Positions 9,061-18,030 of a stretch of DNA of 64,000 nucleotides are shown in pieces. Within the stretch, counting starts at the first letter, position 1. Every line of letters begins with the position of its first letter. The stretch is from the NCBI RefSeq assembly GCF_003076635.1, contig NZ_QDKG01000001.1, positions 558,001 to 622,000 on the forward strand, read 5' to 3'. The position numbers were made by a program, and so were the translations under genes. The stretch is from Sphingobacterium corticibacter. GTDB taxonomy: Bacteria; Bacteroidota; Bacteroidia; Sphingobacteriales; Sphingobacteriaceae. The notes below the pieces were generated by a model. That model did no database searches and was not told the DNA's origin. It saw only the letters and a program-made list of their open reading frames with translations.

Positions 9061-9696
9061 TTGAAATTGCTATCGACCTATTATCCTTTCATGATAAGCC
9101 TATCTTCTCTGATATGGTACATCGATTACATCCCCAAAAAGATAGCTTACTTGTCGTATAGCTCCGTGAATTTTCTGGCGGATTATGAGCAACAGGACAC
9201 CTCTGGTCTGCAAGTATCGAATCTTCCCTTTCCTGTCCGACAGGATACAGACACCATCGTATTGGATGAAATCCAAATCAATCGTCCATTATTTAATGCA
9301 GATAGTTTGCAGGTGCATGAATATTTTAAAACATTATCCCAAAAATCATCACCAAGCTGGAAAAGTATTTTTATCGATCGCACCACATCTAATGAACCTC
9401 TATTGCCCAATCGGGCGAGTAGTACCTCGAGTTTGATATCGCTTGACCTTCTATCGATCATTGGTAGGCTAACTACAAAGAAAAAATCATCGGAGCAAAC
9501 GGATGATATGTGGAATAACAAAGAGCGCTACATCGAGCAGCACTTTGATTCTACGTTAGTGAAAAGGATGACTGGGCTATCGGGTATAGCATTGGAAGAA
9601 TTTGTTCACGAAAAACGCCCCCTAGCAAGCGACCTATCGGATACTGTCATGTATGAACTCATGAAATATATTAAATCAAAACATAATGAAGAATAA
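9061..9696 (+). CDS. Bacteroidota-specific protein of unknown function (start uncertain)
   Basis: 211 residues from a TTG at 9061, or 201 from the ATG at 9091; the frame is closed upstream by a stop at 9028. The C-terminal third (RYIEQHFDSTLVKRMTGLSG, then a block ending YELMKYIKS) resembles the C-terminus of a widespread unnamed Bacteroidota family whose members usually have an N-terminal signal or lipobox and the pattern LDE..I..(N)..DSL (seen here as LDEIQINR and NADSLQ). The expected clean signal peptide is missing; only a weak hydrophobic patch (about 11-30) is present, so the 5' end may be decayed or the start misread. It overlaps the esterase gene by 11 bp, implying coupled translation. 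No function is assigned. Confidence 0.6.
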   Translation: MKLLSTYYPFMISLSSLIWYIDYIPKKIAYLSYSSVNFLADYEQQDTSGLQVSNLPFPVRQDTDTIVLDEIQINRPLFNADSLQVHEYFKTLSQKSSPSWKSIFIDRTTSNEPLLPNRASSTSSLISLDLLSIIGRLTTKKKSSEQTDDMWNNKERYIEQHFDSTLVKRMTGLSGIALEEFVHEKRPLASDLSDTVMYELMKYIKSKHNEE

Positions 9697-10534
9697 CCGT
9701 TTACTTTTTGCTGTACTACTATTGACCACTTGCTTGTTGGCCTGTAACAAGAATTATGAAACAACCGAAAAAGCATCTAACCTAGATTGGAAAACGGAGC
9801 GAATGTATTCTACTTACGTAAAAGATACGTTCGATATCAGTGTCCGGTATCCAAAAGAATTTCATCAAGATTCCCTGAAGAATTACCCAGTCGTGGTACT
9901 AGCAGATGCAGATCTTTATTTTCCACTATTAGCGCCGATGGTGCATCAGTATGAGGAAGTAGGTATTTGGCCGCCAACGGTTTTAGTAGGAGTTGGGTAC
10001 GGATCATTGCAACGCATGGATTCATTGCGTAATCGTGATTATCTCTATCCTGCATCAGTACCATCAGACGAAATTTCGACGCCAGGGGGAGGAGAGAACC
10101 TCTACCAATTCCTTACACAAGAATTGTTGCCCAAACTGGAAAAGGAAGGTATTACCAATCCGAAAAGAATATTAGCTGGCCATTCTTTCGGGGGATATTT
10201 CTCCCTGTATAGTTCATTAAAACAGGCGGAGCAGCAGCGGCAGGATTTTTCTGGGTTTATAGTCGCCAGCCCATCTTTGTGGTATCGCGATTTCTATCTG
10301 GAAAAGAGATTTGGTGAGCACGATAATTTTGGAAAACACAAGATCTTTTTAAGTATTGGTGGAGCAGAGGACGCAGAATGGAGTTTGAAACCTTTTGATC
10401 AGTTGTTACAGATTTTGGAGCCACATGCGGCAGGAAAGAATGTGCATTCCCAAGTGTATGCGGGGTTAGGACACATGGATGTCGCCATGGTTTCTTTTCT
10501 ACAAGGAATCGGTCTATTTTTGGGTTCTGAATAA
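9686..10534 (+). CDS. Esterase D / enterochelin-esterase-like alpha/beta-hydrolase lipoprotein
   Basis: 282 residues. The signal peptide ends in the lipobox LLAC (Cys20), so the protein is a membrane-anchored periplasmic or surface hydrolase. The nucleophile elbow is GHSFGG (Ser167), followed by an acidic region (GGAEDAEWS) and a late His in GLGHMD, completing a Ser-Asp/Glu-His triad as in the PF00756 esterase family (Fes, BesA, S-formylglutathione hydrolase). Known substrates of relatives include siderophore and short acyl esters; the substrate here is not determinable. It overlaps the preceding unknown gene by 11 bp, so the two probably act together. Confidence 0.88.
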   Translation: MKNNRLLFAVLLLTTCLLACNKNYETTEKASNLDWKTERMYSTYVKDTFDISVRYPKEFHQDSLKNYPVVVLADADLYFPLLAPMVHQYEEVGIWPPTVLVGVGYGSLQRMDSLRNRDYLYPASVPSDEISTPGGGENLYQFLTQELLPKLEKEGITNPKRILAGHSFGGYFSLYSSLKQAEQQRQDFSGFIVASPSLWYRDFYLEKRFGEHDNFGKHKIFLSIGGAEDAEWSLKPFDQLLQILEPHAAGKNVHSQVYAGLGHMDVAMVSFLQGIGLFLGSE

Positions 10535-10620
10535 GTGCATTATTTCTTTTTTAGCCTAAGGTGTGAAGGTTATTTACGGGTAGCATGTTATCTTAGTAGC
10601 TTCAAATAGATGGCAATATC

Positions 10621-11118
10621 ATGAATCAACCCATTTCACTCAAAAAATATGACGCTAGAGACTTTGCCGCTTATTACGAGATGGTAAGCGAGTATGCGGT
10701 GATGCAATACATTACTGAAAAAGCATTAAGCGAAGCTGAAGCTAAGGAAAAATTTGAAAGTATGTTGGAGGTAAATGCCGCACACGAACACTTGGGTTAT
10801 TTTAAGGTTTGCGATCAAGCTGGAAGTTTCATAGGTGACTGCAAGCTCGAACCGTACCCGCAAGATACAAGCTGTCTTGAAGTGGGATATATTTTGAAAG
10901 AAGCCTTTTGGGGCAAAGGATTCGCCACGAAGTTATGTGCACAGATGTTGGCATTAGCCGACGCAGTAGCTCCCGACAAAGATATAGTCGGGATTATTGA
11001 TCCAGCCAATGCGGCTTCCAAACGTATTTTGCAGAAGTTTGGTTTTGAAAGTTACTTTGTCGGGGTGGAGGATGATTTGCCGACTGAGAAGTTGAGATTG
11101 CAGAAGGCAACAGCTTAA
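10621..11118 (+). CDS. GNAT-family N-acetyltransferase (RimJ/RimL type)
   Basis: 165 residues. The acetyl-CoA-binding motif is GKGFAT within the strand-turn-helix FWGKGFATKLC, preceded by a beta strand (LEVGYILKEA) and followed by the family's NAASKRILQKFGF element, where side chains contact the acceptor in RimJ/RimL-like enzymes. It probably acetylates a protein N-terminus, amino acid or small amine; the substrate is unknown. It is a single gene with its own ATG, converging on the photolyase gene with only 18 bp between the two stops. Confidence 0.88.
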   Translation: MNQPISLKKYDARDFAAYYEMVSEYAVMQYITEKALSEAEAKEKFESMLEVNAAHEHLGYFKVCDQAGSFIGDCKLEPYPQDTSCLEVGYILKEAFWGKGFATKLCAQMLALADAVAPDKDIVGIIDPANAASKRILQKFGFESYFVGVEDDLPTEKLRLQKATA

Positions 11119-11136
11119 GTTACATGGCTGCATCTC

Positions 11137-12642
11137 CTAATCATCCGCTGATAATTGTCGTAAAAACGCAGCAGACAGATCCAAGTGCTTTTTACGTTTC
11201 TCGCTATCCATCTTATCAAATGTGCCGATCAACATGCCTAAGCGAGGATTTTTGCTCAATACATCGCGGTGCTGATGCATGAAACGCCAAAAAAGTGCGT
11301 CCCACGTTTCCTGCCATTCACCCTTTTCCCAGTTTCCCATCTTTAGCAAATAGTTGCTGCCCGATATATACGGTTTAGTCGTCGTCAGTCCGCCATCTGC
11401 ATATTGCGTCATGCCGTACGTGTTGGGTACCATCACCCAATCGTAGCTGTCTACAAACATTTCCATAAACCAACGGTACACGTCATCCGGGTCAAATTCA
11501 CACAAGAGCATAAAATTGCCCAACACCATCAATCGTTCGATGTGATGGCAGTATCCGTATTTTAAAATCCGCTTGATAACCGTATCAATCGGATGAATAC
11601 CAGTCTCTCCAGTCCAAAAGGTTTTTGGTATTTTGCGTTTAAAATTCCAGAAATTCCGGTTGCGTTGCTTAGTTCCTTCACGCTCATAAACAATATGGAT
11701 AAATTCGCGCCAACCTATAATTTGGCGGATGAATCCCTCCAGTGAGTTCAGCGGAACTTCGTGTTCGCTGGCATAGGCCAATGCCTCATCAAGAATTTGC
11801 TGCGGATCTAGCAGGCCAATGTTGAGCATTGGGCTCAGAACCGAATGATGTAAAAAGCCTTCGGATATCACCATAGCATCTTCGTAATCTCCAAATTGAG
11901 CAAAACGATGTTTGAAAAAGGTGTGCAACCATTGTTTTGATTCCTCGTGTGTAGTTGGGTAAAAGTGGACTTCATCATTCAGTGACTCATCGGCCGTACC
12001 ATAATTGTTGGGAAATGCCTTTTTTACCCATTGACGAGCTTCGGCAACGTAGTTGTTTTCTTTTAGTTTACCCAGCTCAGGAATAGCCTGTTTTTTAGGA
12101 AATCGCTTCCTATTATCCTGATCGTACGACCATTTGCCACCCAGAGGCGTCTGATCTTGTTCCAACAAGATTTGCCTGTTTTTACGCTCCTCGGCATAAA
12201 AATCAGCCATGAAATACCTTTTCTTCTGGTCGAAAAATTCATTCTCCGAAGCGTCGTTCAAAAAGTTGGATGTCGGTAGTTTTTCGTGGACAATACCTTC
12301 CTTTTTACACGTGCTGTCAATGCGGGCAGCCAACCAATTATCGGCCACATCCGCATAGAAAATGGTTTCTACACCTTCCTTTTTCAATTGTTTCAATAGT
12401 TGACGCACGTCCTCATTTTTTTCGGTCGCTTCGATGTATTGCACAGTATAACCCTGTTTTTTTAGCCGGTCTGCATAATATTGCATACTAGCGCGATGCA
12501 GCACAAGTTTTTTCTTGTGGAAAGCGTATTGATTAAAAAATAGTGTTTCTTCTATAAGGTACACCGGGCGAGATTTTTTTAAGGCGGGATGCTTCGCAAA
12601 AAGTTGATGTGGGAAGATGAGGGAGATGTGCGTATTGTCCAT
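11137..12642 (-). CDS. Cryptochrome/photolyase-related flavoprotein (PhrB / FeS-BCP-like, without Fe-S cysteines)
   Basis: 501 residues from MDNTHISLIFPHQLF. A longer frame (from 12714) would start inside the lon terminator and is rejected. The N-terminal domain is the DUF523-like Rossmann domain of the (6-4)/FeS-BCP lineage (IFPHQLF, RPVYLIEETLFF). The C-terminal FAD domain contains the lineage signature HHIERLMVLGNFMLL, the region around VMVPNTYGMTQYADGG and TKPYISGSNYLLKM. In characterised members this is followed by the Cys-x-x-Cys and Cys ligands of a 4Fe-4S cluster. Here that stretch reads NWEKGEWQETWDALFW and has no cysteine, and the first ligand position (about 20-30 residues before HHIER) is also not Cys. 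Probable role: blue-light DNA repair or photoreception, without the cluster. Confidence 0.85.
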   Translation of the reverse strand: MDNTHISLIFPHQLFAKHPALKKSRPVYLIEETLFFNQYAFHKKKLVLHRASMQYYADRLKKQGYTVQYIEATEKNEDVRQLLKQLKKEGVETIFYADVADNWLAARIDSTCKKEGIVHEKLPTSNFLNDASENEFFDQKKRYFMADFYAEERKNRQILLEQDQTPLGGKWSYDQDNRKRFPKKQAIPELGKLKENNYVAEARQWVKKAFPNNYGTADESLNDEVHFYPTTHEESKQWLHTFFKHRFAQFGDYEDAMVISEGFLHHSVLSPMLNIGLLDPQQILDEALAYASEHEVPLNSLEGFIRQIIGWREFIHIVYEREGTKQRNRNFWNFKRKIPKTFWTGETGIHPIDTVIKRILKYGYCHHIERLMVLGNFMLLCEFDPDDVYRWFMEMFVDSYDWVMVPNTYGMTQYADGGLTTTKPYISGSNYLLKMGNWEKGEWQETWDALFWRFMHQHRDVLSKNPRLGMLIGTFDKMDSEKRKKHLDLSAAFLRQLSADD

Positions 12643-12696
12643 GCGAAGTAAACAGAAAACAGGCGCTTTAGGTTTGGATAGATAAATCACGGCAAA

Positions 12697-12726
12697 AAAA
12701 GAGACCCGGCGCATGCGCCGGGTCTT
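12697..12726 (-). terminator. Rho-independent terminator of lon
   Basis: A perfect 24-bp GC-rich palindrome (12702-12725) with an A-run at 12693-12699, which becomes a U-tract on the minus strand. It lies 21 bp after the lon stop codon. It also rules out the longest start of the photolyase gene. Confidence 0.9.
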
Positions 12727-12746
12727 TCATCTATTTTTGCAGAAAA

Positions 12747-15227
12747 TTATGATTTCTTGCTATGATCTTGTCCTACGTAAGTCAAATCTTTTGCATGCTT
12801 CACTTTTTCATCAAGCAAGGCGATCTGAATTACTTCTCGCATTTCCTTCACGTAGTGGAATGTCATGTCTTTGATATAATCTTCTTTGATCTCCAAGATG
12901 TCTTTCTCATTGGATTTACACAAGATGATGGTATCAATGTTAGAGCGTTTTGCGGCTAAAATCTTCTCTTTAATACCACCTACAGGCAACACTTTGCCTC
13001 GCAATGTGATCTCGCCGGTCATCGCTAGATTCGCACGAATCTTACGTTGTGTGAACAAGGAAGTCAAGGCCGTCAACATCGTAATACCGGCCGATGGTCC
13101 GTCTTTCGGAGTAGCACCAGCTGGCACGTGTACATTCACATCCCATTCATCGAAGATGCGATAATCAATACCAAAATCTTCGGCATGCGAGCGCAAGTAA
13201 GCCATCGCGATCGCAGCAGATTCTTTCATCACATCGCCCAGATTTCCAGTCAAGCTCAACTTGCCTTTTCCGCGGCTTAGGCTAGATTCGATATACAAAA
13301 TATCACCACCTACGGCAGTCCACGCTAAACCAGTCACCACACCAGCCGTATTGTTGTCTTCGTAAAGATCTTTATCGAAGATCGGTGCGCCTAATATTTC
13401 CTCTACCTGCGTAGCGGAAATGTTGGCTTGATATGGTTTTTCCATCACGATTTTCGTCGCGATACCACGCACTACGCTGCCGATCTTTTTCTCCAGCCCA
13501 CGTACGCCAGATTCGCGCGTATATTCATCGATGATTTTTTCGATGCTTTTCGCATTCAGCGAGATGTCTTTGGTTTTGAGGCCGTGCATTTCGCGTTGCT
13601 TTGGCAACAGGTGTTTCTTGCCAATCTCTACTTTTTCTTCGATCGTGTAGCCATTCACCTCAATGATCTCCATACGATCCAATAAGGCCGGTTGGATGCT
13701 GCTCAGTGAGTTCGCTGTCGCGATAAACATCACTTTAGAAAGATCGTATTCCATCTCTACATAGTGATCGTAGAAATTGGTGTTTTGCTCTGGATCCAAC
13801 ACCTCCAATAGCGCAGAAGAAGGATCGCCTTTAAAATCAGATCCAATTTTGTCGATCTCATCCAGTACAAATACCGGATTGGAAGATCCCGCCTTTTTCA
13901 AGGACTGGATAATACGGCCGGGCATGGCACCAATATAGGTTTTACGATGTCCACGGATCTCCGCTTCGTCGCGCACACCGCCTAATGCCATACGGGTATA
14001 TTTTCGTCCTAGTGCTTTGGCAATGGATTTTCCTAAAGAAGTCTTACCAACTCCCGGAGGACCTACCAAACACAAAATTGGCGCTTTCATGTCATTCTTT
14101 AGCTTCAATACCGCAAGATATTCTACAATACGTTGCTTGACTTTTTCCAAGCCGTAATGATCTTTATCTAGCGTTTTTTCGGCGCGAGCCAAGTCAAAGT
14201 TATCTTTCGTGTAGCTCTGCCAAGGCAAATCCAACAAAAGCTCTAAGTAGTTGAGCTGTACCGAATAGTCTGCTGCCGCGGGATTGATCCGTGCTAGCTT
14301 TTCTAATTCTTTATCGAAGTGATTACCAACATCTTTTGGCCATTTCTTTGTTTTAGAACGAGTGCGCAAACTGTCAATTTCCAAATCAGGTGTATTGCCA
14401 CCCAATTCTTCTTGGATAGTTTTTAGTTGTTGGTGCAAGAAGTAATCGCGTTGCTGTTTATCTAGATCTACGCGAACTTTATTCTGAATCTGATTTTTCA
14501 GCTCCAACATCTGGATCTCCGTCGTCAAGTGCTCTAATAGTAACTTGGCGCGTTTTACGAAATCCACTTTTTCCAACAATTCTTGTTTGCTCGTAAGCTC
14601 CAAAGAAAGATTAGAGGAGATGAAATTCACCAAAAAAGTAGGGCTATCGATATTCTTGATCGCTATTCCTGCTTCACTAGGCAAATTAGGAGATAGTTGA
14701 ATAATCTGCTGCGCCAATTCTTTGATCGAAGAAATCAATGCCTTGAATTCCTTGCTGCTAGTTTTAGGCTTTTCCTCATCGTAACGCTCTACTTGCGCTA
14801 GCATGTAAGGGTCCGTTTGCACCACCGCATTGAGTTTGAAACGTTGTTTACCTTGGATAATTACCGTCGTATTGCCGTCCGGCATCTGTAGCAATTTGAT
14901 GATGTTTGCTACGGTACCCACGCTATTCAACTCCTCAAAAAGCGGATCTTCGATTGTCATATCTTTCTGAGAAACAACACCAATCGTACGATCGCCTTTG
15001 TAGGCCTCTTTGATTAATTTGATGGATTTGTCGCGACCAACGGTGATCGGTATCACCACTCCTGGAAATAAAACCGTATTTCTTAGAGGAAGGATGGGTA
15101 ATATTTCTGGAATATCCGCATTACTCATTTCATCCTCATCTTCTTGGCTAAGAAGTGGGAAAAACTCTGTTTCTTCGTTTATGATAGGTAGTACGTTATT
15201 GAAATCGAAAGTATTGTCTTTGCTCAT
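12747..15227 (-). CDS. lon: ATP-dependent protease Lon
   Basis: 826 residues from MSKDNTFDFNN; eight more codons are possible, but this ATG gives the usual N-terminus. Domains in order: acidic leader, Lon substrate-binding N-domain (LPILPLRNTVLFPGV at about 43-57), coiled-coil linker, AAA+ module with Walker A GPPGVGKTS and Walker B/sensor region VLDEIDKIG, and the C-terminal serine protease domain with catalytic Ser712 in GPSAG and Lys755 in GGIKEK. It degrades misfolded and selected regulatory proteins in the cytoplasm. It is monocistronic, with its own terminator and a -7 element match (TAACTTTG, minus strand, 15318-15325) about 90 bp upstream. Confidence 0.97.
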   Translation of the reverse strand: MSKDNTFDFNNVLPIINEETEFFPLLSQEDEDEMSNADIPEILPILPLRNTVLFPGVVIPITVGRDKSIKLIKEAYKGDRTIGVVSQKDMTIEDPLFEELNSVGTVANIIKLLQMPDGNTTVIIQGKQRFKLNAVVQTDPYMLAQVERYDEEKPKTSSKEFKALISSIKELAQQIIQLSPNLPSEAGIAIKNIDSPTFLVNFISSNLSLELTSKQELLEKVDFVKRAKLLLEHLTTEIQMLELKNQIQNKVRVDLDKQQRDYFLHQQLKTIQEELGGNTPDLEIDSLRTRSKTKKWPKDVGNHFDKELEKLARINPAAADYSVQLNYLELLLDLPWQSYTKDNFDLARAEKTLDKDHYGLEKVKQRIVEYLAVLKLKNDMKAPILCLVGPPGVGKTSLGKSIAKALGRKYTRMALGGVRDEAEIRGHRKTYIGAMPGRIIQSLKKAGSSNPVFVLDEIDKIGSDFKGDPSSALLEVLDPEQNTNFYDHYVEMEYDLSKVMFIATANSLSSIQPALLDRMEIIEVNGYTIEEKVEIGKKHLLPKQREMHGLKTKDISLNAKSIEKIIDEYTRESGVRGLEKKIGSVVRGIATKIVMEKPYQANISATQVEEILGAPIFDKDLYEDNNTAGVVTGLAWTAVGGDILYIESSLSRGKGKLSLTGNLGDVMKESAAIAMAYLRSHAEDFGIDYRIFDEWDVNVHVPAGATPKDGPSAGITMLTALTSLFTQRKIRANLAMTGEITLRGKVLPVGGIKEKILAAKRSNIDTIILCKSNEKDILEIKEDYIKDMTFHYVKEMREVIQIALLDEKVKHAKDLTYVGQDHSKKS

Positions 15228-15556
15228 ATAATAGCTTACGCATGCTGACATCTTGTCTATGCAAAAATGCCGCTACGAATTTTAAATGATAAAATGAAGA
15301 TGGTGCAACCCAAGTGCCAAAGTTAATTTTGGTACTATTTATGCTTACACCCTCTGGAATAACTGCAAATACGTCAGTTTTGTTCGGTTGTATGTCAGAC
15401 GAATTGACGTAAGTTAGCTATTTACTAGGTCTTCGTAAGAGCGAATGTGGAAATGTTTATAAATATTGATTGTACAGTTAAACTATTTAATTCATTTTTA
15501 CTCCATACAGGGGATTTATTTAAAAATGTTTTGTAACTAAAGTTAAGTGATTGAAT
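15228..15556. other. Intergenic region between divergent lon and TPR genes
   Basis: About 330 bp. It contains a TAnnTTTG match for lon at 15318-15325 (minus strand) without a clear -33 element. No ORF, repeat or strong hairpin was noticed in the rest. Confidence 0.35.
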
Positions 15557-16195
15557 ATGAGAAAAGTAAAAATTGGAATGGCAGCCTTAGCGCTTGCGTT
15601 ATCTGTTTACTCGGCGGAAGCACAGCAGGCAGAACATAAAAACCCGAATGTGCGTGCGGGCGAAAAAGCCCTAATGGGTGGTGATTTTAAAACGGCAATT
15701 ACGCATTTGCAAAAATCTATGCCAGCGGAAGCTGCTGATGCAGATGTACACTATTTATTAGGTTACGCGCTTTTCCAAAACGGAGATTTCAAAAAAGCAG
15801 CGGATTCTTTCACGAAAGTAGTGGCATTAAATCCGAAAAATACTTCTGCATACTACTACAAAGCAAAAGCAAACAATGCGGTGGCAGTGAGTACAGAGTC
15901 TAAGATTGATGCAAAACAACGCCAAGCGCTATTAGAATCATCGATTGCTGATTATACGAAAGCGATTTCTATGGATGCTCAAGACGCTAAATTGTACCAA
16001 AATAGAGGTACAGCGTACCGTGATTTGGGTATTTTGAAAGGTAATGCAGGCGCCGCTTACAATAAAGCAGCAGCTACTGAATCATACAACAAAGCAGTAA
16101 CAGATTTCGAGAAAGTTTTGACGTTTGATGCATCCCGCAAGGATATCCAAACGGAATTGAAAAAAGCGAAAGTATATCGCGACAACTTGAAATAG
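15557..16195 (+). CDS. Exported tetratricopeptide-repeat protein
   Basis: 212 residues from ATG 15557 (MRKVKIGMAA). A signal peptide of about 22 residues ends near YSAEAQQ. The rest is TPR: VHYLLGYALFQNGDFKKAAD, then FTKVVALNPKNTSAYYYKAKA, then a third unit around SIADYTKAISMDAQDAKLYQ and a fourth ending in YNKAVTDFEKVLTF. TPR solenoids mediate protein-protein contacts; no catalytic domain is present. It is a periplasmic scaffold-type protein of unknown partner, not in an operon, and followed by a strong terminator. Confidence 0.85.
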   Translation: MRKVKIGMAALALALSVYSAEAQQAEHKNPNVRAGEKALMGGDFKTAITHLQKSMPAEAADADVHYLLGYALFQNGDFKKAADSFTKVVALNPKNTSAYYYKAKANNAVAVSTESKIDAKQRQALLESSIADYTKAISMDAQDAKLYQNRGTAYRDLGILKGNAGAAYNKAAATESYNKAVTDFEKVLTFDASRKDIQTELKKAKVYRDNLK

Positions 16196-16230
16196 ATCAA
16201 CCCGTCAACAATTAAAATCCAATAAACGTT

Positions 16231-16270
16231 AAAGTGCCTCGATGTTCCGCATCAGGCACTTTTTCTTTTT
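16231..16270 (+). terminator. Rho-independent terminator of the TPR gene
   Basis: The stem AAAGTGCCT/AGGCACTTT (16231-16239 with 16254-16262), extended internally by GATG/CATC, is followed by a T-rich tract to 16270. It starts 36 bp after the stop codon. Confidence 0.88.
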
Positions 16271-16277
16271 ATTGAAG

Positions 16278-16571
16278 GTCTTTGCGAAGCCGAAGCACGA
16301 AGCTGCGGCAATCTTTGAAGTATGTTATAATAAATTTAGACTGCTGCGTCAATTTTGAAATATCAACGCTCTGAACTCTATTAACGTTATCAACCCAAAA
16401 AGGTATAGATCGCGTTGTCGTACCTCCGCGCGATGACGATAGGACGTGCTATAAAGTGCCTTGATCGCCACGTCTTTGCGAAGCCGAAGCATGAGGCTGC
16501 GGCAATTTTTGAGCTGTGCTATTGCAGCAATCCTTAGTTCTAAACGCTATGAACTCTATTAACTTTCTCAA
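16278..16571. repeat. REP-like palindromic repeat cluster (two direct copies flanking one inverted copy)
   Basis: Two direct copies of a 37-bp unit beginning GTCTTTGCGAAGCCGAAGCA lie at 16278-16314 and 16472-16508. Each continues into a longer, weaker repeat that ends near GAACTCTATTAAC (to about 16393 and 16571). Between them, 16407-16437 read on the minus strand gives a related unit beginning GTCATCGCGCGGAGGTACGA. This is the form of dispersed GTCATTGCGAGG...GCAATCT repeats seen in Sphingobacteria. The + - + arrangement resembles bacterial interspersed mosaic elements mobilised by RAYT (Y1-family) transposases; no such transposase is in the window. Confidence 0.7.
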
Positions 16572-16595
16572 CTCTTCTATTAAGCTCAAAAAAAA

Positions 16596-18020
16596 CTACT
16601 CCGCGCTAGGTTTTCTTTGCACGATGAATCGGTAGCAAATCCACAAGATCAGAATCCAAATAGGCATCAACAACACCGATATTTTGAATACCGTGAAGCA
16701 CATCATGACCAACACACCGATCAGAAAAATAAATGAAAGATAGTTCGTAAAAGGATACAGAATCGTCGGAAACTTGGTAATAGCCTCCTGCTTTTTTATT
16801 TCTTTGCGGAAGAACATGTGCGTTAGCGTAATCATGATCCAGTTAATCACCAATGCCGAAACTACCAATGACATCAAGATTTCCAAAGCTTGTTCTGGAA
16901 TCAGTTTATTGATGACTACCGTGACCGCTACGAAAATAGCCGATACGAGAATCGCATTAATAGGAGAGTGGCTCTTATTAAGTTTCGTCAAGAATTGCGG
17001 CGCATTACCCTGTTTAGCCAATCCGTAGAGCATACGAGAATTACTGTACACACAGCTATTGTACACCGATAAAGCTGCTGTAAGTACGATTAGATTCAAC
17101 GCATTCGCGATCAAGTTGGAAAAAGACACGCTCATGCCGAAGAAGCTGAATTTCATCGCGTCTAATGACGCGAAAACGGTTACAAATGGGCTGGTATCTC
17201 GGTCGATCTGCTGCCATGGAAGTAGGGAAAACAAAATAACCAATGCACCAATATAGAAGATCAAAATCCGAAATAAAACCTGATTAGTCGCTTTCGGGAT
17301 GTTTTTTTCCGGATTTTCGGCCTCCGCAGCCGTGATGCCGACGAGTTCCAAGCCGCCAAAAGAGAACATAATGACCACGAGTGCGACCAACAAACCTTCA
17401 TAAGATCCGTCTGGCAATTGTGCGATCAATCCCTTCGGGAAAAAACCGCCATCCCGATATAAATTGCTAATCGAAGCCTGATCTCCACCTGTACCACTAA
17501 TCAGTAAGTACGAACCAAAGAGAATCATACCAATAATGGCGATCACTTTTACAATGGAGAACCAAAATTCGGTTTCCCCATAAATCTTGACAGAAGCCAG
17601 GTTGATCAAATTGATAATCACAAAGAATACCAAGCTAGAAACCCATAAAGGTAGCTCCGGCCACCAATAGTTCATGTATTTGCCGATGGCAGTCAATTCT
17701 GCCATACTCACTAGAATGTACAGAATCCAATAATTCCAGCCAGAAGCAAATCCCGCAAACGATCCCCAATAGCGATTGGCAAAATAGCTGAATGAACCCG
17801 ATACGGGCTCATGTACCACCATTTCACCTAACTGCCGCATAATCAAGAAAGCGATAATTCCGGCAATACCGTAACCTAAAATCACGGCAGGTCCTGCCAG
17901 TATGGCCGCTTGACCAACACCTAAAAATAAGCCTGTTCCGATTGCTCCACCGAGCGCGATTAATTGGATATGGCGGTTGCTTAAGCCACGCTTAAGCTGG
18001 TTTTCGTTTTGTTCTTGCAC
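16596..18020 (-). CDS. Amino acid permease (APC superfamily, AAT/ProY-GabP type)
   Basis: 474 residues with about 12 predicted membrane helices. The first helix carries the APC substrate-binding motif GGAIGTGLFLG (about 29-39), followed by the typical FLIMRQLGEMVV and SFSYFANRYWG. It is a proton-coupled amino acid importer of the inner membrane; which amino acid is carried cannot be said. The start lies 10 bp downstream of the small Cys-rich Feo-associated gene, so it may be a read-through member of the feo operon. Confidence 0.92.
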   Translation of the reverse strand: MQEQNENQLKRGLSNRHIQLIALGGAIGTGLFLGVGQAAILAGPAVILGYGIAGIIAFLIMRQLGEMVVHEPVSGSFSYFANRYWGSFAGFASGWNYWILYILVSMAELTAIGKYMNYWWPELPLWVSSLVFFVIINLINLASVKIYGETEFWFSIVKVIAIIGMILFGSYLLISGTGGDQASISNLYRDGGFFPKGLIAQLPDGSYEGLLVALVVIMFSFGGLELVGITAAEAENPEKNIPKATNQVLFRILIFYIGALVILFSLLPWQQIDRDTSPFVTVFASLDAMKFSFFGMSVSFSNLIANALNLIVLTAALSVYNSCVYSNSRMLYGLAKQGNAPQFLTKLNKSHSPINAILVSAIFVAVTVVINKLIPEQALEILMSLVVSALVINWIMITLTHMFFRKEIKKQEAITKFPTILYPFTNYLSFIFLIGVLVMMCFTVFKISVLLMPIWILILWICYRFIVQRKPSAE

Positions 18021-18030
18021 TTTGGTTTAG

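Noticed and set aside
9027..9160. 44-codon frame starting at ATG 9027
   Set aside because: It has no signal peptide or family motif and overlaps the better-supported gene in another frame. It is kept only as a hint of possible 5' decay.
12643..12714. Longer start of the photolyase-like gene
   Set aside because: The extension begins inside the lon terminator palindrome (12702-12725) and adds residues not seen in the family.
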